Source: Acidimicrobiia bacterium
Lineage (GTDB): Bacteria > Actinomycetota > Acidimicrobiia > Spongiisociales > ZC4RG35
Assembly (NCBI GenBank): GCA_009377435.1
Contig: WHUC01000003.1
Span: 1 to 51,264 of the forward strand
Length of the DNA stretch: 51,264 bases
Direction of reading: 5' to 3'
In this document: positions 29,276-37,301 of the stretch, piece by piece
How positions within the stretch are numbered: the stretch's first letter is position 1
How the letters are laid out: each line of letters begins with the position of its first letter
The notes under the pieces: model-generated
What the model saw: the letters and a program-made list of their open reading frames with translations, nothing else
Database searches by the model: none
Told to the model about the DNA's origin: nothing
Made by a program: the position numbers and the translations under genes

Positions 29276-30086
29276 TCTCGCAGCCGCCGCCGAAGCGGTC
29301 GGGGCCCCCGAGGAGATGGTCCAGCGATCGGCCGAGGCCCGCGCCCAGGCCGACGGGACCAGTGTCGAGGAGGTGCTGGCGGCCTGGGCGGGGGGTGGGG
29401 GCGGCTCGGCCGCACCGGCTGAGTCCGAGGCCGACGAGGCCGCCCCCGAAACCCCGCCCGAGGAGACCGCGGAGACACCGGCCGAGGGAGCACCCGAGGA
29501 AGAACCCGCCGAACAACCCGACACCACACCCAGCGCCGCCCCGGCCCCCGCCGCGGCGGCAGAACCCGCGGCGGCGGCACCCTCACAGGTGGAAGAAGCG
29601 GCGGTGACGGCGATTCCCATCCTCGAGAGCGACAAGGCCGATCAACCCCTCCTGGTCGTCCTCGGTGCGGTGGCCGTCTTCGCCCTCACCGCATTGCTTG
29701 GATTCGTGTTCCCCTCCCTTCCCGCCGACTCCGACCAGGTGGTCACCTCGAACATCGCCTTCTCCGAGAGCGCCATCGAGGGTCGCACCCTCTATCAGCA
29801 GCTCGACTGCGCCTCGTGTCACACCCAGATGGTGCGACCGGTCGTCGCCGACGTCGCACTAGGTCCGGTCACACTCGAGGACACCAATCAGGTCCTCGGT
29901 GTCCGCAGGATCGGTCCCGATCTGAGTTACGTCGGGTCCCGACTGGACCCGGCCGCCATCAGGGCGATCATCACGGGTGGGGGGAACCATCCCGCGGTCT
30001 CCCTCGCCGAGGACGATCTGGACGCCCTCACCAGCTATCTCACCGAATCCCGGTCCGAGAACGTGGAGACTGACGCCGATGAGTGA
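29268..30086 (+). CDS. CcoO-like mono-heme cytochrome c with N-terminal module and Ala/Pro/Glu linker
   Basis: EGRTLYQQLDCASCHTQMVRPVVAD...RRIGPDLSYVGSR matches the CcoO pattern. Confidence 0.82.
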   Translation: MSDLAAAAEAVGAPEEMVQRSAEARAQADGTSVEEVLAAWAGGGGGSAAPAESEADEAAPETPPEETAETPAEGAPEEEPAEQPDTTPSAAPAPAAAAEPAAAAPSQVEEAAVTAIPILESDKADQPLLVVLGAVAVFALTALLGFVFPSLPADSDQVVTSNIAFSESAIEGRTLYQQLDCASCHTQMVRPVVADVALGPVTLEDTNQVLGVRRIGPDLSYVGSRLDPAAIRAIITGGGNHPAVSLAEDDLDALTSYLTESRSENVETDADE

Positions 30087-31107
30087 TCTCTCAGCAGCCG
30101 CCGAAGCGGTCGGGGCCCCCGAGGCGATGGTCCAGCGATCGGCCGAGGCCCGCGCCCAGGCCGACGGGACCAGTGTCGAAGAGGTGTTGGCGGCCTGGGC
30201 CGGGGGCGGTACCGCCGCAGGGGCGGCGCCCCCGACCGAAGAGGCTCCCGAAGCCCCCACCGAGGAGACCGCGGAGACACCCGCCGAGGAAGCACCCGAG
30301 GAAGCACCCGCCGAACAACCCGACGCCGCACCGAGCGAGGCCCCAGCGCCCGCCGCGGCAGAACCGGCCGCCGCCGCCATCGCCCCCAGGGCCGCCCCAC
30401 CCGCACCGGAGACCGTCACGCCCGACGAAGCCGCCAACTACCCGGTGGTGATCACCGTTCCCACCGCGGGCATCAAGGAGCGCACCAACTACGCGGTGCC
30501 GACGTGGCTCGTCGCCCTGTTCATGCTGGTGCCCCTGTTCGGGCTGCTCGGCCTCGCCGGTGGCGCCGAGACGGTCTGCAACGAGGCGACGGAGCTCCAG
30601 ATGGACCGCCAGACGGGGAACCTCGTCAATTGTGACGGAACCGCCTTCGAGGGACGGGAGGCCGCCGGTGGCGGGGCGGACTTCATCGCCATCGGCGAGG
30701 GGATCTATCCCGAGTGCGCCAGTTGTCATGGCCCCAACGGTGAGGGAGGTGTCGGTCCCGCATTGGCACCGGTGACCGGGACCTTTGGCTCGTGCACCGA
30801 CCACATCGCCTGGGTCGCCGCGGGCACATCGGGGTTCCAGGCCCAGGGTCTGGGGACCTATGGGGACTCCGGTAAACCGGTGGGGGGCGGAGGCAACATG
30901 CCCGGGTTCGAGGGGACACTCGACGCCGAGCAGATGGCCTCGGTGGTGGCGTTCGAACGCGTCCGCTTCGGGGGGGAGAACCCCGAGGCGGCGTTGGTCG
31001 CCTGTGGTCTCGCCGAGGAGGAGACCACCGAAGGTGGGGAGGAGGGCGCCGAGGAAGCCGAGGGTGGCGACGGCGCCACCGTGACCACGGCCGGTTCCGG
31101 GGGCTGA
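30079..31107 (+). CDS. CcoP-like membrane-anchored cytochrome c with the same N-terminal module
   Basis: CASCHGPNGEGGVGPAL; TM segment VPTWLVALFMLVPLFGLLGLAGG; N terminus nearly identical to the preceding gene. Confidence 0.78.
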   Translation: MSDLSAAAEAVGAPEAMVQRSAEARAQADGTSVEEVLAAWAGGGTAAGAAPPTEEAPEAPTEETAETPAEEAPEEAPAEQPDAAPSEAPAPAAAEPAAAAIAPRAAPPAPETVTPDEAANYPVVITVPTAGIKERTNYAVPTWLVALFMLVPLFGLLGLAGGAETVCNEATELQMDRQTGNLVNCDGTAFEGREAAGGGADFIAIGEGIYPECASCHGPNGEGGVGPALAPVTGTFGSCTDHIAWVAAGTSGFQAQGLGTYGDSGKPVGGGGNMPGFEGTLDAEQMASVVAFERVRFGGENPEAALVACGLAEEETTEGGEEGAEEAEGGDGATVTTAGSGG

Positions 31108-31143
31108 TCACTCCCGGGTGATGGGCACTAGCCTTCATGATCT

Positions 31144-31236
31144 ATGCGTCCGGCAACATCCCTCGTCATAGTCATCCTCATGGCGGTCATCGTGATCGCC
31201 GGCGCCATCAAGGCTGTCGGCCTGCTTTTCCCGTGA
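31144..31236 (+). CDS. Putative 30-aa single-pass membrane peptide
   Basis: Not in ORF track: MRPATSLVIVILMAVIVIAGAIKAVGLLFP*; just downstream of the CcoP-like gene; no strong Shine-Dalgarno seen. Confidence 0.45.
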   Translation: MRPATSLVIVILMAVIVIAGAIKAVGLLFP

Positions 31237-32029
31237 TGACCGTCCGCCCCAGGGTGAGACCGCACTCCTCGTCGGCACGCCCCTCCCGAATGGCGATGGC
31301 GAGGAGACCCGACGAGTCGACATGTAGCAGGGGGGCGCCCGGCTCGACGTCGGCGTAGGTGGTCACCCACAACAGCTCGTGATCGGTCGAGCCGATCCGA
31401 ACGGTGACCTTGTCCCCCACATTGCATCCCAGTCCCATCAGGGTCTCGGGGTCGAGGTTGGTTTGGGCGTTTCCGAAGTTGTCGATCCACCACACCTCGC
31501 CGTGAAGCTTGTCGTCCTTGATCTCGGGAAGAGGGAGAAGGAGGGGGCTGACCGAGTCGGGGTCGACTTCGGGGCCGAGATCCCCAATGCTCATCTCGCC
31601 GGTGGCGAGAAGGGCGGCCGCGGGGGCGAAGACATCACGACCGGCGAAGGTGTCACCGGGTGAGGTGATCCGGGCATCGGGATTCTCCACGGAGTGGATC
31701 CGGGTCGCCCCCCCGACCAGTGCCACCGCAGGTGACAGCAGACCGTTGTCGGGACCGATGAAGTGTCCCCGTTGGGTCTCGGCGGCGAGGGCCCGTCGGC
31801 TGGTGCCCACCCCGGGATCGACGACCGCGAGCACGATCCCGTCCTCCGGCAGATACTGAACGGCCCGCATCAGGGTGAGGGCACCGCCCCGCAGATCCCC
31901 ACGATCGACCCCGTGGGTGATATCGATCACCCGTGACTCCGGCGCCAAAGTCGCCAGGACCCCGTGGATGACCCCCACGAACTCGTCGATCAACCCGAAA
32001 TCGGATAGGAAGCTGATGGGCGCCGTCAT
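31208..32029 (-). CDS. SAM hydroxide adenosyltransferase / DUF62 family protein
   Basis: FLSDFGLIDEFVGVIHGV...VVDPGVGTSRR...GPDNGLLSPA...TFAGRDVFAPAAA. Confidence 0.9.
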   Translation of the reverse strand: MTAPISFLSDFGLIDEFVGVIHGVLATLAPESRVIDITHGVDRGDLRGGALTLMRAVQYLPEDGIVLAVVDPGVGTSRRALAAETQRGHFIGPDNGLLSPAVALVGGATRIHSVENPDARITSPGDTFAGRDVFAPAAALLATGEMSIGDLGPEVDPDSVSPLLLPLPEIKDDKLHGEVWWIDNFGNAQTNLDPETLMGLGCNVGDKVTVRIGSTDHELLWVTTYADVEPGAPLLHVDSSGLLAIAIREGRADEECGLTLGRTVITGKAGRQP

Positions 32030-32223
32030 GGATGGAACGGTAGTAGGGGCCGCCACACCCCCGATTCCGAACTCGTATCGATCGGCAAACCATCGGGCCG
32101 ACCCGTGACAAGAGGCATCGTGGATGGGGACGGTCGGTTGGGTTGAACCGACACCGGGTTTGGTATCCTCTAATCCTCAAAGGCAAAAGCGGGGTACGAA
32201 GCAACGAGAAAGGGGAATCCTCC

Positions 32224-34080
32224 ATGCATGGTCCAAAGCGTCTTGCCCTCATCTTGATGGTCATGGCAATGTTCTCTGCGCTCCTTCCCGTCGGCGGCCA
32301 GGAGGCGGAATCCGCCGACGCCGAGGCCGAGACCCCCGGTGAAACCGTTTACGTCTGGGCCATCACGGGCGGCACCAGTGCCGCCAGTGATTTCGCCGCC
32401 ACCGCGGCACAGGCCGACGGTGTCGTCGAGGCGACGGCAACTCTCGGTGGACTCGATCTGTCCAGCGTCGTCCGTCTTGAAGTCGAGGGAACCGATCGCG
32501 CAGCCATCGCCTCCCGACTCAGCGACGAGCTCGGTGTCCCTGTCGCACCGGGGACGACGGAGCTCTCCATCGGCGACGACCCATTGCAGGGAGAGCAGTG
32601 GGCACTTGATCCTCCCGCAGAAGGTGGCATCGAGGTGGATGACGCCTGGCAACGCTCCCGCGGCGAGGGAGTGGTTGTTGCGGTCGCCGACAGTGGTATC
32701 GACCCGAGCCACCCCGACATGGACGACATCATCGCCATCAACACCGACGAGATACCCGACAATGGCGTCGATGACGACAACAACGGGTTCATCGACGATG
32801 TCGCCGGTTGGGACTTCATCGAGAACGACCCTGTCCCCCAGGAGACCATCGGCCATGGGACTTCGGTGTCGTCGCTGATCGCCGCCCCCGAAAACGGCGT
32901 CGGAATGGTCGGAGTGGCCCCGGAGGCCAAGATCATGCCGCTGCGGGTATGTGCCGATCGGTCATGCGACCTCGACGCCGTCCTCAACGCAGTGATCTAT
33001 GCCGGTGCGAATGGCGCCGATGTCGTCAACCTGTCCCTCGGTGGGACTGCTCCCGAGGGTCATCCCGACGCCGAGACCATCAACGAGATCATCGCCGATG
33101 CCGTCGAGGAATACGACATCATCGTGATCGCAGCCGCCGGTAATAGCGCCGAAAGCACCGAGGACGTTGAACTCATCCCCGCCGAGGGCTCCGCCGTTCT
33201 CGGAGTCGCATCGACGAGCCGGGATGGATCGTTCACGGACGTCTTCGATGAGGCGGCCCCCGAGTTCGGTTCGAGCTACGGCCCCGGTATCGAGGTCGCC
33301 GCACCCGGTGATGATGTGCTCGTCGCCGACGCCACGTCCGGGGAATGGAGTCGGGGGGACGGAACCTCGTTCTCGACGCCACTGACGTCGGGCGTGGCCG
33401 CTCTCATCGAGGGCGCAAACGACCGGTCGGCGGAAGAGATTCGGGAGTACATCATGCAGACCGTCTCCGAGCACGAAAGCCTCGAAGGCCGCGTCGACAC
33501 CGCCGGAAGGACAAACGCTCGCTTTGCGGTATGGGCCAGCAAGTTCACCGACTCCCTCGGCAGCATCTTCATCGAGGACATCGCCTGGCTGACCCAGCAG
33601 CGGATCACCCTCGGATGTAACCCGCCCGTCAACAGCCTGTACTGTCCCGACCAGGACGTGGAAAGGGAGGAAATGGCGTCGTTCATCGTAAGGGCGCTCG
33701 ACCTCCCGGCCACCGATCAGGATTACTTCGAGGACGACGAGGGTTCGGTCCATGAGGGCGATATCAACTCCTTGCGCGAGGCCGGGATCACCTACGGGTG
33801 TAACCCACCGGAGAACACCGAGTACTGCCCGACCGATGTTGTGACCCGTGGCCAGATGGCGGCGTTCCTCTCCAGGGCCTTTGACCTGGAGGCAGGCGCC
33901 GACGAGAGCGCCTTCACCGACCATCAGGACAGCGTGTTCTACGAGGACATCAACAAGTTGGCCAAGGAGAACATCACCATCGGCTGCAACCCCCCGGAGA
34001 ACGACCGCTACTGCGCCGACGAGGCTGTCGATCGTGGCCAGATGGCGGCGTTCCTGCGGAGGGCCATCACCCAACAGTAA
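32224..34080 (+). CDS. Secreted S8 subtilisin-like serine protease with three C-terminal SLH-like repeats
   Basis: VAVADSGIDPSHPD, GHGTSVSSLIAA, GTSFSTPLTSGVAAL; three GCNPPxNxxYCxxxxVxRxxMAxFxxRA repeats. Confidence 0.92.
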   Translation: MHGPKRLALILMVMAMFSALLPVGGQEAESADAEAETPGETVYVWAITGGTSAASDFAATAAQADGVVEATATLGGLDLSSVVRLEVEGTDRAAIASRLSDELGVPVAPGTTELSIGDDPLQGEQWALDPPAEGGIEVDDAWQRSRGEGVVVAVADSGIDPSHPDMDDIIAINTDEIPDNGVDDDNNGFIDDVAGWDFIENDPVPQETIGHGTSVSSLIAAPENGVGMVGVAPEAKIMPLRVCADRSCDLDAVLNAVIYAGANGADVVNLSLGGTAPEGHPDAETINEIIADAVEEYDIIVIAAAGNSAESTEDVELIPAEGSAVLGVASTSRDGSFTDVFDEAAPEFGSSYGPGIEVAAPGDDVLVADATSGEWSRGDGTSFSTPLTSGVAALIEGANDRSAEEIREYIMQTVSEHESLEGRVDTAGRTNARFAVWASKFTDSLGSIFIEDIAWLTQQRITLGCNPPVNSLYCPDQDVEREEMASFIVRALDLPATDQDYFEDDEGSVHEGDINSLREAGITYGCNPPENTEYCPTDVVTRGQMAAFLSRAFDLEAGADESAFTDHQDSVFYEDINKLAKENITIGCNPPENDRYCADEAVDRGQMAAFLRRAITQQ

Positions 34081-34105
34081 ACGCACAACGAATCGCGACG
34101 AGTTC

Positions 34106-34128
34106 GGGCGCCCCACCACGGGGCGCCC
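34106..34128 (+). terminator. Putative terminator after the subtilase
   Basis: GGGCGCCCC-ACCAC-GGGGCGCCC followed by GTCTTGTTG. Confidence 0.7.
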
Positions 34129-34196
34129 GTCTTGTTGCTCGCCAACCCGGCGACTGGCGATGTGGAACTCGTGCGTCAAACCCATACCATTTGCTC

Positions 34197-35075
34197 ATGG
34201 AGATCGCACCCGACGACGTGATCACGGAATTGGCCGGCGTCGACATCGTGATGGTGATCGGCGATACCGACACCGGAAAAACGACTCTGGCCCTGACGGT
34301 TGCCCGTGAGGCGATCGGGAACGGGCGGACCGTTGCCGTCGTCGACGGCGATGTGGGCTACCCGATGAATGGTCCCCCGGGATGTCTGTCCCTTACCGTC
34401 TTCCGCACCGGTGACGACGTCGACCGACTACCGGCGCCCGAGCTCCTCCATTTCGTCGGGCACATCGACCCGACGCGTCTCGCCCTCCAGCAAGTGGTGG
34501 CCACGACCAGTCTGGTAGGTCGGGCCCGCGAGATCGCCGATCTGATCATCATCGACACCACCGGTGTCATATCGGGGGTGGCCGGCCAAACCCTGCGCTA
34601 CCACGAGACCGAGTTGGTTCGACCCGACCGCATCGTGGCGATGCATCGCGGTGGGGAGCTAGAACCGGTCATCGGGATGCTGACCCGATTCTTCGATGCC
34701 AACGTTGTCGGGGTGCGGACCGCCTCCGAGCTCAACCCGTCGACGCCCGACCAACGCGCCGAGCATCGAAAGAGGAGATTCGCAACGGCCTTCGCCGCTC
34801 CCCTCGACACCTGGAAGGTGAGACCCACGGTGTTCGCCCCGACGCTTCCCGCCGGTCTCGACCTGTCACGGATCGACGGCGTCCTCGTCGGCGTCCAGGA
34901 TGGCGCCGGGTCGTGTCTCGGGGTCGGTCGCCTCGAGTATGGCGACGACACCCTACGGGTCCGCACCAACCGTGGCGAGGGCATGCGCGGTCTCCGGCTG
35001 GGATCGCTACGGATCGACCTCGATACCTTCCACACCACCCCGGTCAACCTCCGAGAACTGATGTTTGGGTTCTGA
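34197..35075 (+). CDS. Clp1/Grc3-like P-loop protein (polynucleotide kinase-like)
   Basis: Walker A GDTDTGKTTL and VDGDVGYPMNGPPGCLSL, reminiscent of Clp1/Grc3 proteins. Confidence 0.7.
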   Translation: MEIAPDDVITELAGVDIVMVIGDTDTGKTTLALTVAREAIGNGRTVAVVDGDVGYPMNGPPGCLSLTVFRTGDDVDRLPAPELLHFVGHIDPTRLALQQVVATTSLVGRAREIADLIIIDTTGVISGVAGQTLRYHETELVRPDRIVAMHRGGELEPVIGMLTRFFDANVVGVRTASELNPSTPDQRAEHRKRRFATAFAAPLDTWKVRPTVFAPTLPAGLDLSRIDGVLVGVQDGAGSCLGVGRLEYGDDTLRVRTNRGEGMRGLRLGSLRIDLDTFHTTPVNLRELMFGF

Positions 35076-35079
35076 CTTG

Positions 35080-35380
35080 ATGTGTGCGAGCTTTTTTCGG
35101 ACCCTGGTTGCATCCGGTCGTGTTGGAATCGGGACCACCGTTTTGCCCCCCTACCTGCTTCGCAGGGACCTTCCCCCCACTCCGTGGGGGGACAACGGGG
35201 CGAAGGGAAGTGGTGTGACACCACGGGACACCGCCCGTCCATCGTGGCGACGGGATCGCAGCGCGATCAGGCCAAACGTGCGAGCCGGCGGCTGTTTTTC
35301 CGGATTCCCCGACCGACCGAGGTGACCGTCAACCCGTGGTAAACCCAAGACGCCAGAATCCGGAAAAAGCTCGCACACAT
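35080..35380. mobile_element. MITE-like element, family 3 long copy with 28-bp imperfect terminal inverted repeats
   Basis: Left ATGTGTGCGAGCTTTTTTCGGACCCTGG, right (reverse complement) ATGTGTGCGAGCTTTTTCCGGATTCTGG (25/28); no ORF resembling a transposase. Confidence 0.55.
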
Positions 35381-35386
35381 TAGAGC

Positions 35387-35458
35387 CTGCCCAAGGAACC
35401 CGGCGTATTCCATCCGCACTTCCCCGAACGGGTTTGTTCCGACAGGCACCTTGGGCAG
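35387..35458. ncRNA. Candidate structured RNA or DNA hairpin of unknown class
   Basis: CTGCCCAAGG (35387-35396) pairs with CCTTGGGCAG (35449-35458); inner AACCCG (35397-35402) pairs with CGGGTT (35429-35434). Confidence 0.35.
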
Positions 35459-35564
35459 TGCCGCGAACGTACGTCTCGGGGCGGCGCCAGTCAACCGGGT
35501 CGAAACCACACGTAACTGTGGTTATTCGGTCTAATTTGGGTCTACTGGATGTCGAAGATGACGC

Positions 35565-35619
35565 TTGTCCCCAGTATCCACAGGTTTCCACAGGGCTTAT
35601 CCACACCCTCTTGTCGACA
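35565..35619. promoter_or_regulatory. Tandem DnaA-box-like array (oriC-like)
   Basis: TTGTCCCCA, GTATCCACA, GTTTCCACA, TTATCCACA, TTGTCGACA in the same orientation at 35565, 35574, 35584, 35597, 35611. Confidence 0.6.
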
Positions 35620-35668
35620 ACGACCTACCGGGTTTTTTCGCGAGGACTCGGGGGACGTCGGTAACGAC

Positions 35669-36094
35669 CTACGCCCTGAGGAGGAGTCGCCAGGTGCGTT
35701 CGATCTGGTCATAGATCTCCCCGAGGATCAGATCCATCTCCTCATCGGTGACGACCTCCACCGCCGTCCGGGAGCGGAGCACCAGCCAGTCGTCATCATC
35801 GAGACACCAACGCACCCTCCACGTATCGTCGTTGCGACGCATCACAATCCTCGCCCGATCGAGACGTCCACCCAGGGGTAGCACCCCGGCCTCGGCCCGG
35901 ACCGACCGCTCCCCGACCCACCACCACACGGTGGTCGCATCCCGCACCCCCTGGGTCATCCGCACCGCCCAACGACCCTCGAACCATTCCGCCGCGACCA
36001 CATCGGAGTCGGGATGGGCCACCCAGCGGGCGATGACATCCTCCACCAGTTGACCGACGGTCACAAATACGCGTCCCGCAACAGCATTATCCAA
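35669..36094 (-). CDS. YbjN-like small protein
   Basis: 141 aa; WLVLRSRTAVEVVTDEEMDLILGEIYDQIER; next to an mshA-like gene. Confidence 0.55.
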   Translation of the reverse strand: MDNAVAGRVFVTVGQLVEDVIARWVAHPDSDVVAAEWFEGRWAVRMTQGVRDATTVWWWVGERSVRAEAGVLPLGGRLDRARIVMRRNDDTWRVRWCLDDDDWLVLRSRTAVEVVTDEEMDLILGEIYDQIERTWRLLLRA

Positions 36095-37301
36095 CGGCCC
36101 CCTCGTACAACTCGAGAAAGCGGTCGACGCTCACCTTCCAGTCGAACTGCTCCGACCACTCTCGTGCCCCCTGGGAGAGACGCGAGGCGAGATCCTCGTC
36201 GCTTAGCACCCGCGTCACCGCAGCCGCATGATCCTCGGGCGCCCAACCCTTCACAAGGATCCCGGAGACGTCGTCCTCGATGACATGGGCGAGACCACCG
36301 ACATCGGCGGCCACCACGGGAAGACCACAGCTCTGCGCCTCGACGGCGACCAGTCCGAACGACTCCGACCGGGACGGCATCATGATCACGTCGGCGGCCC
36401 GGTAATAGTCCACGGTGTCGGCATGGGGCACCGGACCCCGGAAGTCAACGGGGAGGTGGTGCTGCTCCGCATAGCTTCGGGCCCGCCTCCGCTCACTCTC
36501 CCCACTGGATCCCGAGGCGCCACCGACAACGAGCATACGGACGTCGAGGGACTGGTTGGCGATCAGTGCGAACGCCTCCAGCGCCACATCGAGACCCTTG
36601 AGTGGCTGGATCCGCCCTATGAACAGAACGAGCGGGGCGTCCCCATCGACACCGATACGCCCCCTTGCGACCCGAGGTGGCCCCGGTGAGAAACGGGTGC
36701 GATCCACCCCGGGGGGGGTGATACACAGACTCTCCGGGCGTGCCCCATAATGGAGAAGGAGGTCGTCGGCTTCATCGCTGGTCGAGGCGATTATGCAGTC
36801 GGCCTCGGAGATCACCTCGGTCTCGGTGACTATCCGTACCAGCGGCTCCGGCTGATCGTCGTGGCGTCGGTTGATCTCCTTCACCCGACCGAGGGTGTGA
36901 AAGCTGATGACATGGGGAAGCCCCAGGGCCCGTTTCGCCAAGGCGCCGACCCACCCCGACAACCAGTAGTGGGAATGGACGAGATCAACGGTCGGCTCGT
37001 TCCTGAGTCGTTCGATAACCCGCTCGGCGAAGGTGCGCGTCCATGGGATCTGGTCGGCGATGGACAAGGGTGCCGCCGGGCCGGCGGCGATGTGATGGAC
37101 CCGACATCCTTCTACCACCTCGATGACATCGGGATCGGCGTCGTTGGTGCGACGGGTGTAGACATCGACCTCGATCCCCTCCCCGAGCATGGCGAGGGCA
37201 AGCCCCCTCACATAAACGTTCAGACCCCCGGCATCACCACTGCCCGGGTTGCCCAGAGGCGAGGTATGCATGGAGAGGAAAGCAATACGGCGGATCACCA
37301 T
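36087..37301 (-). CDS. mshA: GT4 glycosyltransferase, MshA-like (D-inositol-3-phosphate glycosyltransferase)
   Basis: SMHTSPLGNPGSGDAGGLNVYV, DLVHSHYWLSGWVG, PPGVDRTRFSPGPP. Confidence 0.75.
   Translation of the reverse strand: MVIRRIAFLSMHTSPLGNPGSGDAGGLNVYVRGLALAMLGEGIEVDVYTRRTNDADPDVIEVVEGCRVHHIAAGPAAPLSIADQIPWTRTFAERVIERLRNEPTVDLVHSHYWLSGWVGALAKRALGLPHVISFHTLGRVKEINRRHDDQPEPLVRIVTETEVISEADCIIASTSDEADDLLLHYGARPESLCITPPGVDRTRFSPGPPRVARGRIGVDGDAPLVLFIGRIQPLKGLDVALEAFALIANQSLDVRMLVVGGASGSSGESERRRARSYAEQHHLPVDFRGPVPHADTVDYYRAADVIMMPSRSESFGLVAVEAQSCGLPVVAADVGGLAHVIEDDVSGILVKGWAPEDHAAAVTRVLSDEDLASRLSQGAREWSEQFDWKVSVDRFLELYEGAVG

Noticed and set aside
35387-35458. Small SRP RNA
   Set aside because: Lacks the conserved GGUCAGG..GGAAGGAAGCAG helix-8 signature; kept only as an unclassified hairpin candidate
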